Below, one piece after another: positions 18,560-26,723 of a stretch of 64,000 nt of DNA. The position numbers and the translations under genes are program-made. The number at the start of each line of letters is the position of its first letter. The stretch's first letter is position 1. The stretch covers positions 33,419 through 97,418 of the forward strand of contig JAFNEO010000057.1 in NCBI GenBank assembly GCA_017886205.1, read 5' to 3'. The notes under the pieces were generated by a model. The model ran no database searches. It had not been told where the DNA came from and saw nothing but the letters and a program-made list of their open reading frames with translations. Source of the stretch: Candidatus Aminicenantota bacterium (GTDB lineage: Bacteria; Acidobacteriota; Aminicenantia; Aminicenantales; UBA8522).

Positions 18560-20026
18560 CTAGGGCAGCGCGGGCAACGAGGCTATTCCATTGGCTTTAG
18601 CGTAGGCGGTCAAGATCCGGGTCAACTCGTTTCGGACATCCTTCTCCACGAGAGCGGGTGGGTTGGACCGCAGGATCTTTTCTACGTGTTCGGAAGCCCT
18701 GTCCGCGATCGGCTTTTTCCCCAGGGCCACCCAGGCGTCATAGGTATCCCTGTCCGCGATCACGGGATAGGAATGCTCCAACCGGTACCACTTTTTGGTG
18801 TGGGGCATGGAGAGAAATTGAGTCTCAGGGGTGAAGCCTTCGAACTTGTCCGTGGCGATCGGGTCCTCGCGCTGGGCGATCCCGGAGATCAGCCGGTAAG
18901 CCATGCCGCAGATCTCGTCGTCGATGACGAGTTTCTCCAGGCTTTGGCAGCTCTCGAAGTCGAGCATTCCGGGACCGGAGATGACGTTGACTCCGGCCAG
19001 GGCGCCGAGCACGGCCCCGAGCCCGGTCTCCAGCCCGGCCTGAGCGTCGTTTGTCTTGGCGTCGCTCAACCCCATATAGGCATGGGTCGGGAGGTTCAGG
19101 TATTTCCCGATCTGGGCATAGCCCACATCGATCATCATTGTCTCGATGGCTCCCATGGGGGTCGTCCCCCGCCTCATGTCGAAACTCGAGGGCGAGCCCC
19201 CGAAGATCACCGGCGCGCCCTTCTTGGCGAGCTGGACGATGGCGACGCCGCAGAGGTTTTCAGCGACGTGCTGGACCAGGGTGCCCGAGATGGTCACCAG
19301 AGAGGTGGCGCCGGTCATGCCCATTGAAATCAGCTCGGAGGGGAGGCCCGCGCGGGCCGCATCAATGAGGCTCTGGGTGGTGAGGTTGCTCCACTTGAGC
19401 GGCGGGGATGGACAGGCATCGAAGATGGCCAGGGGCTTCGCGGCCAGCTCTTTGTCGCCGCCCCGGACGGCCGCCAGGAGATCCTTCATCGGCCGGAAGG
19501 ACTCCACCCTGAAGGTGCCCGTCACGACGGGCTTCCGCGAGAAGACGAGGCCGAAGTAAAGCCTGTAGATGTCGGCGATCGGATGGGGAACATCGGAGCT
19601 GATCAAGCCCGTGCTCTGGAAATGGATGTTGTCCAGGCATTCGGTCAGCCGGCAGTAATCCACCAGGTCCTTGGTCTCCGGCTTTCTTTCTTCTCCCGTC
19701 TTATGGTCGAGGATCGTGACGGCCGCTGAACCCGGGTCGAAATGGACCTCGTCGCCGCCGACCGTGTATTCCCTTTCTCCCGTCCGGTCGTAGAGCTTGA
19801 TGACGGCCGGGGCTGTGGTCAGGCATTTTTCGACCAGGCGGCGCTTCAGATGGACGCGGTGCGTTTTTTTCTCCACCTTCATTCCCGCCTGGCTGAAAAG
19901 CTTCAGGGCCTCTTTGTTCTCGACGAAAATCCCCTGTTTGTCCAGGATCTCATAGGCCTCATCGATGATTTTCTCAATGAACCGGCGGCTCAACAATTCG
20001 AGTTTCGGTCTGATTGTCTTGATCAT
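18560..20026 (-). CDS. Trimethylamine methyltransferase (MttB) superfamily protein, non-pyrrolysine
   Basis: 488 aa; SRRFIEKIIDEAYEILDKQGIFVENKEALKLFSQAG...; ISMGMTGATSLVTISGTLVQHVAENLCGVAIVQLAKKGAPVIFGGSPSSFDMRRGTTPMGAIETMM. Confidence 0.9.
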   Translation of the reverse strand: MIKTIRPKLELLSRRFIEKIIDEAYEILDKQGIFVENKEALKLFSQAGMKVEKKTHRVHLKRRLVEKCLTTAPAVIKLYDRTGEREYTVGGDEVHFDPGSAAVTILDHKTGEERKPETKDLVDYCRLTECLDNIHFQSTGLISSDVPHPIADIYRLYFGLVFSRKPVVTGTFRVESFRPMKDLLAAVRGGDKELAAKPLAIFDACPSPPLKWSNLTTQSLIDAARAGLPSELISMGMTGATSLVTISGTLVQHVAENLCGVAIVQLAKKGAPVIFGGSPSSFDMRRGTTPMGAIETMMIDVGYAQIGKYLNLPTHAYMGLSDAKTNDAQAGLETGLGAVLGALAGVNVISGPGMLDFESCQSLEKLVIDDEICGMAYRLISGIAQREDPIATDKFEGFTPETQFLSMPHTKKWYRLEHSYPVIADRDTYDAWVALGKKPIADRASEHVEKILRSNPPALVEKDVRNELTRILTAYAKANGIASLPALP

Positions 20027-20072
20027 CTGTTTTCCTTCGCTTTGGCTTGACGTCGGGACACCGGCGGCAGCG

Positions 20073-20723
20073 TCAGGCCCCCATCAGCCGCTTGGCCAAT
20101 TTGACCGCGAGCATGGCGTTTTCCGCATACCCGTCGGCCCCGATCTCCTCGGCCCATTTCTGATTGGCGGGCGCTCCGCCCACAAGGACCTTGAATTTCC
20201 CGTATAGGTTCTTCTGTCTGAGCAGCTCGATGGCCTTCTTCTGCCCCAGCATGGTCGTGGTCAGCAGGGCCGAAAGGCAGATGAAATCGGCCTTGGTCTC
20301 CTCGGCCTTCTCGATGAACTTCTCCAGCTTGACATCGGCGCCGAGGTCGACGACGTCGAACCCGTTGGCCGAGAGCATCGAGGCGACGAGGTTCTTGCCG
20401 ATATCGTGGATGTCTCCTTCGACCGTGCCGATCACGACCTTGCCTTTAGTCTTTGTCTTGATGTTCGCCTTGTCCAGCTCGGGCTGGAGGACCGCCATCG
20501 CCGCCTTCATGCACTCGGCGCTGGTGATGAGCTCGGGCAGGAAGTAATCGCCCTTTTCCCACAGGTCGCCGACCTTCTGAATACCTGGAACATATCCTTT
20601 TTCAATGACTTCGGTGAGGTCGATTTTGGCCTTGACCGCCTCCCGGGCGAGGTCTTCGGCCTCGGATTTGCGGCCTTCGATGATCGCCTTCTCGATCCTG
20701 GCAAACAATTCCTCTTTCTTCAT
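20073..20723 (-). CDS. Methyltransferase cognate corrinoid protein (MttC/MtbC-like)
   Basis: Start refined to MKKEELFARIEKAIIEG; VVIGTVEGDIHDIGKNLVASMLSANGFDVVDLGADV (DxHxxG); B12-binding C-terminus. Confidence 0.93.
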   Translation of the reverse strand: MKKEELFARIEKAIIEGRKSEAEDLAREAVKAKIDLTEVIEKGYVPGIQKVGDLWEKGDYFLPELITSAECMKAAMAVLQPELDKANIKTKTKGKVVIGTVEGDIHDIGKNLVASMLSANGFDVVDLGADVKLEKFIEKAEETKADFICLSALLTTTMLGQKKAIELLRQKNLYGKFKVLVGGAPANQKWAEEIGADGYAENAMLAVKLAKRLMGA

Positions 20724-20778
20724 CACTGCTCCTTTCCCGGATTTATAAGCCTCCATGATATCCAACACAGAGAATAAA

Positions 20779-21666
20779 TCAACCCTCTTTTTTGACGATG
20801 AAAGCCATGCGGCGAATGTAGTCGGGGTTCGTCCCGCAACAGCCGCCGACGACGTTCGCTCCGTTCGCGATGATCTTGGGAATATGCTGGAGATAACTCT
20901 CCAATCCCTGCGAGTAAGAGACTTCGCCTTCGCTGGAAAGCGAGGGCTTCCCGGCATTGGCCTGGGCGATCAAGGGAAGTCGGGTTATTTCTCTCATCGC
21001 CTTGACCAGGTCCGCCATGTCCGAGCTGTCCAGGGTGCAGTTGGCGCCCACCGCGGGCACTCCTTCTTTTTCCAGCTCCTGGAGGCATTGGGAGGCGCTG
21101 TTTCCCATGAGGGTGAAGAATCCTCTAGGAACCCGGTTGTAGGTCATAGTCACAAAAACCGGCAGGGCCGCGACCTTCCGGGCTGCCCGGAGAGCGCAGA
21201 GCGCTTCTCTCAGGTCGTACTGAGTTTCAATCAAAAGGAAATCGACCTTCCCGTCGGCCAGTCCCCTGGCCTGCTCGGCGAAAGCGGCCTCGAACATCGG
21301 TTCCGTGAACTCGCCCTGCGGCTGGAGAAATTTCCCGGTGGGCCCGATGCTTCCGCCGACGAACCCGCCCTTGGGTTTGACCTCGTTGGCGATCGTGGCC
21401 GCCGCTTTGTTCAGTTCATAGCACCTCTTGTCCTGGCCGTGGGAGGCCAGCTTGATCGTGCTCCCCCCGAAGCTGTTGGTCAGGACAGCGTCCGAGCCGG
21501 CATCGAAATAGCTCTTGTGGATCTCCTTGACGACTTCGGGCCGTTCCACGTTCCAGGTCTCGGGACAGGCTCCCTGGGGAAATCCCCTCTGGATGAGCTC
21601 GGTCCCGAACCCGCCGTCGAGGAGCACCCTCCGTTTCCGGATCAACTCCAGGATCGTCAGGCTCAT
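20779..21666 (-). CDS. Stand-alone homocysteine S-methyltransferase domain (MetH N-terminal/BHMT type)
   Basis: RRVLLDGGFGTELIQRGF; VGANCTLDSSD and VGGCCGTNPDYIRRM zinc-ligand motifs. Confidence 0.88.
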   Translation of the reverse strand: MSLTILELIRKRRVLLDGGFGTELIQRGFPQGACPETWNVERPEVVKEIHKSYFDAGSDAVLTNSFGGSTIKLASHGQDKRCYELNKAAATIANEVKPKGGFVGGSIGPTGKFLQPQGEFTEPMFEAAFAEQARGLADGKVDFLLIETQYDLREALCALRAARKVAALPVFVTMTYNRVPRGFFTLMGNSASQCLQELEKEGVPAVGANCTLDSSDMADLVKAMREITRLPLIAQANAGKPSLSSEGEVSYSQGLESYLQHIPKIIANGANVVGGCCGTNPDYIRRMAFIVKKEG

Positions 21667-21688
21667 TCTCTTCCTCCTTTGAGATTTC

Positions 21689-23611
21689 TCAATCGTCAAG
21701 CCTCTTACCGGGCCTGAGGAACTTTTTTACCGAAGGGAAAAGTCCGATGTCCGTGTGGGGCAAAAAGAGAGAGCCCGTGTACTCGTTCATATAGCCCGGC
21801 TCCGCGTTCAACTCGATGTAAGTCATCTTTCCGGCGATCGCATTGACCAACTCCCGGTTCTTTTCCGAGAGCAGGACGAGATAGGCCCCGCTGAGAGAAG
21901 TGTTCCCCAGATAATGGAATTTCTCCCGGTCTAGGTCGGGCAAGAGGCCGATGCGGATGGCGTTGTCCACGTCAAGATGCTGTCCGAAGCCTCCCGCGAT
22001 GTAAACGGCGTCCAGCTGGTCAAAGGTCAGGCCGATGTTTTTCAGAAGGAGGGCGCAGGCGGAAAATATCGCGCCCTTGGTCCGGATCAGGTTGGTGATA
22101 TCTTTTTCAGTGAGGATGAGGTCCCGGCCCCAATAAGAGCGGGGGGCCTTTTCGACCAGGAATCCCGTCCCCTCCCCGTTCCGGACGAGCCTCTTCCCCG
22201 CCCTTTCCTGGTCCAGCTTTCCGCTGCGGTCGAGATAGCCATGGACAAAAAGCCCGGCCAGAAGGTCGACGAGTCCCGAGCCGCACAGCCCCTTGGGTTT
22301 GCCTCCCCCGATGACCCGGTAGGCGAGGTCGCCGCTCTTGGAGATGGTCACGGCCTCGATCGCGCCCTCGATGGCCGGAAGGCCGCACTTGGTCCCGCCG
22401 CCCTCGAAGGCCGGGCCGGCCGAACAGGCGCAGGTAGCCAGCCAGTCTCTGTTGCCGATGACCAGTTCGCCATTTGTGCCGGCGTCGATGAAGAGAGACG
22501 TTTTTTCCGCGTCCCGGAGGATAGGAGTCGAGAGAAGCCCGGCGGTAATGTCCCCGCCGACATAGCTGCCGACGGCCGGAGCACAGTGGACCCTGGCTTC
22601 GGGGTTGACGTTCAGGCCGAGGTCAGACGCCTTAACCATAGGGACCAGGTTCATGGTCGGGATGTAGGGCTCTTCCCGGATGAATCGGGGGTCAAGGCCG
22701 AGAAGAAGGTGGGTCATCGTCGTGTTGCCGGCCACGGAGACATAATAGATGTCGTCGCTCGATATCCCGGCCTCCCGGCAGGATTTCTCGGCCAGGGCGT
22801 TGATCGTCTGGACGGCGAGGGTCTGCAGTTCCTGAAGTCGGCCCGGCCTTCTGGCATAGTCGATCCTCGAGATCACGTCCTCGCCGCAGCGCAGCTGCTG
22901 ATTAAACCCCGTCGTGGTGCTCAGAACCCTGCCGTCCTCGAGGTCGGCGATCTCGCAGACAACCGTGGTGGTGCCGATGTCACAGGCCAGGCCGCAGAGG
23001 TTCTTAGAGGGCGGGTTGGGCTGGAGATCCACAAGGGTCCAGCCGGGCCCGGTCTTGACCAGGATGGCCGTCACCTCTCCCTCCTTTTCCCTCACCGCTG
23101 CGGCCAGCTTTTTCAGGACGCGATGTTCGGCCTGGAGGCAGCGGAGCCCCTTCTCTTTATGGATCTGCCGCTGCAGCCGGCGGAGGTCGCTCGAGTTGTC
23201 GGAGAGAGTCGCCGCGGGGACGGAAACCTGGATCTTCCGGACAACCGGGTTGACTTCGAAAACCCCGGAGATCCGGTCGCGGTGCTCTTCGAAGAAGCGC
23301 GAGCCGGCCACCGTGCGGATCGACTGCTCTTCAAACCTCGGCAATTCGACGGTGAGATCTTCCTCGATCTCAGTCTGACAGGCTAAGGCGTATCCCAAAC
23401 GCCGCACCTCCTCGGGAAGGGCCGCCGAGGTCCGGATCCTGGCCTCCCCGCCTTCGATACGGACCAGACACTCGCCGCAGGTCCCTTTTCCGCCGCAGGT
23501 CGATTTGAGAGGCAGCCCGGCCTTTCTGATGGCGTCCAAAAGATTGGTCCCGCGGGCGAAGGAGTGGGTACTCCGGAAAGGCAGGAATTCAACCTTGAAG
23601 GCCTTTCTCAT
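21689..23611 (-). CDS. RACo-like corrinoid protein reductive activator (2Fe-2S ferredoxin + ASKHA ATPase)
   Basis: N-terminal STCGGKGTCGECLV ferredoxin motif; GLACDIGTTTVVCEIADLEDGRVL; LFIDAGTNGELVIGNRDWLATCACSAGPAFEGGG. Confidence 0.92.
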   Translation of the reverse strand: MRKAFKVEFLPFRSTHSFARGTNLLDAIRKAGLPLKSTCGGKGTCGECLVRIEGGEARIRTSAALPEEVRRLGYALACQTEIEEDLTVELPRFEEQSIRTVAGSRFFEEHRDRISGVFEVNPVVRKIQVSVPAATLSDNSSDLRRLQRQIHKEKGLRCLQAEHRVLKKLAAAVREKEGEVTAILVKTGPGWTLVDLQPNPPSKNLCGLACDIGTTTVVCEIADLEDGRVLSTTTGFNQQLRCGEDVISRIDYARRPGRLQELQTLAVQTINALAEKSCREAGISSDDIYYVSVAGNTTMTHLLLGLDPRFIREEPYIPTMNLVPMVKASDLGLNVNPEARVHCAPAVGSYVGGDITAGLLSTPILRDAEKTSLFIDAGTNGELVIGNRDWLATCACSAGPAFEGGGTKCGLPAIEGAIEAVTISKSGDLAYRVIGGGKPKGLCGSGLVDLLAGLFVHGYLDRSGKLDQERAGKRLVRNGEGTGFLVEKAPRSYWGRDLILTEKDITNLIRTKGAIFSACALLLKNIGLTFDQLDAVYIAGGFGQHLDVDNAIRIGLLPDLDREKFHYLGNTSLSGAYLVLLSEKNRELVNAIAGKMTYIELNAEPGYMNEYTGSLFLPHTDIGLFPSVKKFLRPGKRLDD

Positions 23612-23626
23612 CTCTCTATCGTCGTC

Positions 23627-24964
23627 CTACACCAACTTCACGCTTTTCACAAAAGAGGGGATGTCGGCAGCTTCCTGACAGCCGACGATGACTTCCCAGC
23701 CCGGAAGTTTCTCCTCCAGTTCTCCAGAGATCTGAGCCACAAACCCGGGGATGACGATTTTTCGGGTTTTGACCTTCTCCTCGAGCTTGATATCTTTGAT
23801 GAACTTGGCGATCTTTTCCGGGACGAATTTTCCTCCGGCCCAGGCTGTCAATACAGACTGCCCTTCGGTATCGCAGACCACAAGATGGGCCGAGGTTCCC
23901 GAGTTTTCGATCTCTCCCGAGACGATGAAATAGGTCAGGGAGAAGTTAGTCGTCACGAATATGGGCGAATCCGGAGTCGGGTCACCGATGGCGTAGATTT
24001 TGGGATCGACCTGGATCGGCTTCTGGGGATCGGTGTAGATGTTCTGCCGGAGGGTGAAGAGGGTGAAGAGCAAAGCCTTGTCAAACCGGGGCAGGATGAT
24101 GATCGAAGTGTATTTGCATAGGAGGGCGGCCGCCGCGGCCAGCGACTCGAACCCGTCTTCGTCCGCAACCCGGGCGAAAAGGGGGAAACCGAAAGGCTTG
24201 AAGTTCTTCTTGAGAGCGCTCCGCCTCAGGATGGCGTTGTTCTGAATCGCCGCTCCCAGTCCCTCGCCCTGGCAGTTCAGGATGAGGTTCGTCAGGCCCG
24301 CCTGCCTGGCTTTTTCTGTCTGATCGGCCAGTTCCTGGTGAGACGATGCGGTGATGACCAGGCTTGCGCCGGAGTCTTTGGCCATTTCTATGTCTTTTTC
24401 GGTCAATGGCCTTCGCAGGCAAATCGCGGGCCGGTCGTCACGGAGAAGCTCCAGTCCCTCCTTCAAGGCCTCTTCCTGCGGGCAGTCGATGACCAGACCC
24501 TTGGTCGAATTCGCTTTAGCCAGGGAAATAGTCCTCAGGAAAGCCGCCTTCTCCGCTGAATCGTGGGAGACAAAAAAGAGGTTGGCCTTCAAGACCTCAC
24601 CCACCCGGTCAGCCTGATAGCTTTCCAGCCGCCGAATGTCCTTTAGGATTTTATCCTCTCCCTGCGAAGTCCGGATCTCCACTCCGATTCCCGTGGGGTG
24701 AAAAAAAGTCTTCTCATGGCGGAAGAGGACCGTCTCGCCTCCGACCTCCAGCCCGTTCCCGCCGCCGATCTTGACCAGCCGGACCGGGGGCTCGCCGGCC
24801 GCCCCCAGTGCCGCTTTGGCCTCTTCAGAGGCATGGGGACAGCTGGAAAGCTCGGCCTTTTTCTGGGCGATCTTCATGGCAAAGGCCATGCAGGTGGGCA
24901 CACCGCAGTCCCCGCAGTTCGTCTTGGGCAGGAGCTTGAAGATATCAAGCCCGGAGAGAGCCAT
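23627..24964 (-). CDS. acsC: Corrinoid iron-sulfur protein large (gamma) subunit
   Basis: MALSGLDIFKLLPKTNCGDCGVPTCMAFAMKIAQKKAELSSCPHASEEAK, CFeSP 4Fe-4S motif. Confidence 0.95.
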   Translation of the reverse strand: MALSGLDIFKLLPKTNCGDCGVPTCMAFAMKIAQKKAELSSCPHASEEAKAALGAAGEPPVRLVKIGGGNGLEVGGETVLFRHEKTFFHPTGIGVEIRTSQGEDKILKDIRRLESYQADRVGEVLKANLFFVSHDSAEKAAFLRTISLAKANSTKGLVIDCPQEEALKEGLELLRDDRPAICLRRPLTEKDIEMAKDSGASLVITASSHQELADQTEKARQAGLTNLILNCQGEGLGAAIQNNAILRRSALKKNFKPFGFPLFARVADEDGFESLAAAAALLCKYTSIIILPRFDKALLFTLFTLRQNIYTDPQKPIQVDPKIYAIGDPTPDSPIFVTTNFSLTYFIVSGEIENSGTSAHLVVCDTEGQSVLTAWAGGKFVPEKIAKFIKDIKLEEKVKTRKIVIPGFVAQISGELEEKLPGWEVIVGCQEAADIPSFVKSVKLV

Positions 24965-25943
24965 GGCCTCCCTCCTTATTGGGATGGAACATCTCGGCGA
25001 TCTGCTTCCGGACAACCTTCACCGCCTGGGGGTGGTCCATGATGAGCAGGTCCGCACCGGCGATGAGCAGGCTCATCGCCGTGGCGATCTCCCAGTAGGC
25101 GCCCCGCCGCTTCTCGTCCCCCCAATGGGGGTTGTCCTTTTCCGTGGCCCTGGCTTCTTTGACCTTGGCGCACTCGGCGCCGGGGGTAATGAGCATCGGG
25201 AAGCCCAGCATCCGGTCGCCGGCCAGGCCTTCATTCCGGATTCTTTCCATGATGGAATAGGAATACTCCAGCCCGTAGCCCAGCGCCCCGGTCAGGGGGT
25301 CCATCACCAGCCGGTCCTGAGGGAAGTTTATGTCGGTCAGGAGGATATTTAGCTGTTTGGCCAGGTTGACGTCGATGGGCGTCTGGGCGACGAGCGTATG
25401 ATGATAGGCCAGGCAGGCCGCGGCGATCGTCTTGTAGTTGTTCGTCTCGACATAGTTGATCAGGCAGTTCTCGCCGGCCGTAGCCTCGCAGACTTTCTTC
25501 ATGACCTCGTTGTTTTTTTCGAAATGGCTGTGCCCGGTGATGATCAACGGGACCTCCACCGCGGCCAGGACATCCTTAACTACTTCGACGGCTTCCTCGG
25601 TGCTCCGGCCGCCCTTTTCGGGGTGGGTCCCCTCGAGGCGGACGCTGACCATCTCGGCCCCGAAATCGGCGACACATCGCCGGGCCATCTCTCCGGGCTT
25701 GTCCAGGACGTCCTGGTAATATTCCCGAAGTGAATCCGGGTACTTGGCCGGGGCTTTGTCGAAGACCTCCATGGCCACGACGGGACGGTGGGGATGCAGT
25801 CCTTCGAAGAAATGAAAAGGCAGGGCCGTGCTCCCACCGATCGTCACGGACCGCGAGCGCGTCCCACCCTGGTCCGATGTCGCGCCGATGGTCACCTCGA
25901 TGATCTTTCCGGGGTTGGTTTCTCTGGGTATTTCAAAGGTCAT
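24945..25943 (-). CDS. acsD: Corrinoid iron-sulfur protein small (delta) subunit
   Basis: IEVTIGATSDQGGTRSRSVTIGGSTALPFHFFEG; MDPLTGALGYGLEYSYSIMERIR. Confidence 0.94.
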   Translation of the reverse strand: MTFEIPRETNPGKIIEVTIGATSDQGGTRSRSVTIGGSTALPFHFFEGLHPHRPVVAMEVFDKAPAKYPDSLREYYQDVLDKPGEMARRCVADFGAEMVSVRLEGTHPEKGGRSTEEAVEVVKDVLAAVEVPLIITGHSHFEKNNEVMKKVCEATAGENCLINYVETNNYKTIAAACLAYHHTLVAQTPIDVNLAKQLNILLTDINFPQDRLVMDPLTGALGYGLEYSYSIMERIRNEGLAGDRMLGFPMLITPGAECAKVKEARATEKDNPHWGDEKRRGAYWEIATAMSLLIAGADLLIMDHPQAVKVVRKQIAEMFHPNKEGGHGSLRA

Positions 25944-25955
25944 GGGTCGACTCCC

Positions 25956-26708
25956 TCACGGGTCCAGACTGTCCATCATCCGGTCGACGGCCAGGCAGGC
26001 CGGAGAGCTCGCTCCGACCGACCAGATCGGGATCCCCTCCCGGTCCATTTTCAAGAGCGTGTCGTCCTCTGGGATCGTGGCCAGGAGGGCGAACTTTTCT
26101 TCGCGGATGGCGGCTTCGACGGTGTTCGACACCGGTCCGGCGACCCGGTTGAGGACGAGATACCTGCGGCCGACGCGGGTCTCGAGCTCCCGGAGAAGCC
26201 GGCTGATTTTTCCGGCCGTGGCGATCCCCCGGGCTGTGGCGTCAGAGATGATCAGGAGATAATCGATGGCCTGGCTCGTCCGCCGGCTCAAATGCTCCAT
26301 CCCGGCTTCGTTGTCGATCACCACGTAGTCATAGTTCCCGGCCAGCGTCCTGAGGATATCCTGGAGCAGGTTGTTGGCATAGCAGTAGCATCCCGGACCC
26401 TCCGGCCGGCCCATGGCGATCAAGTCGAAGTCCGGACCTTCCACCAGGCTCGTCTGAATCTTGTACTCGAGGAACTGCTGTTTGGTCATCCCTCCGGGGA
26501 GGTCGGCGATCCGCGTCCTCATCTCTTCCCGGATGGCGCCGACCGTCTCCTTGAGGCGGACGCCGAGCAGGTCATTGAGGTTGACGTTGGAGTCGGCATC
26601 CACCGCCAGGATGGACCGGCTCTTCCTCTCGCTCAGCCAGCGGATGATCAGGGCGGCCGTGGTCGATTTCCCCGTCCCCCCTTTTCCGGCGATGGCGATC
26701 GTCTTCAT
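25956..26708 (-). CDS. cooC: CooC-type Ni-insertion/maturation ATPase
   Basis: MKTIAIAGKGGTGKSTTAALIIRWL; YDYVVIDNEAGMEHLSRRT. Confidence 0.9.
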   Translation of the reverse strand: MKTIAIAGKGGTGKSTTAALIIRWLSERKSRSILAVDADSNVNLNDLLGVRLKETVGAIREEMRTRIADLPGGMTKQQFLEYKIQTSLVEGPDFDLIAMGRPEGPGCYCYANNLLQDILRTLAGNYDYVVIDNEAGMEHLSRRTSQAIDYLLIISDATARGIATAGKISRLLRELETRVGRRYLVLNRVAGPVSNTVEAAIREEKFALLATIPEDDTLLKMDREGIPIWSVGASSPACLAVDRMMDSLDP

Positions 26709-26723
26709 GTGCCCGTTGCTCCT

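Noticed and set aside
14429-20026. Pyrrolysine-encoding mttB genes
   Set aside because: Both MttB ORFs are full length (482 and 488 aa) with no in-frame TAG, and no pyl genes are visible.
20073-20957. 294-aa version of the corrinoid protein in the ORF track
   Set aside because: The N-terminal 78 residues overlap the upstream methyltransferase gene out of frame; the start MKKEELFARIEKAI at 20723 matches the family.
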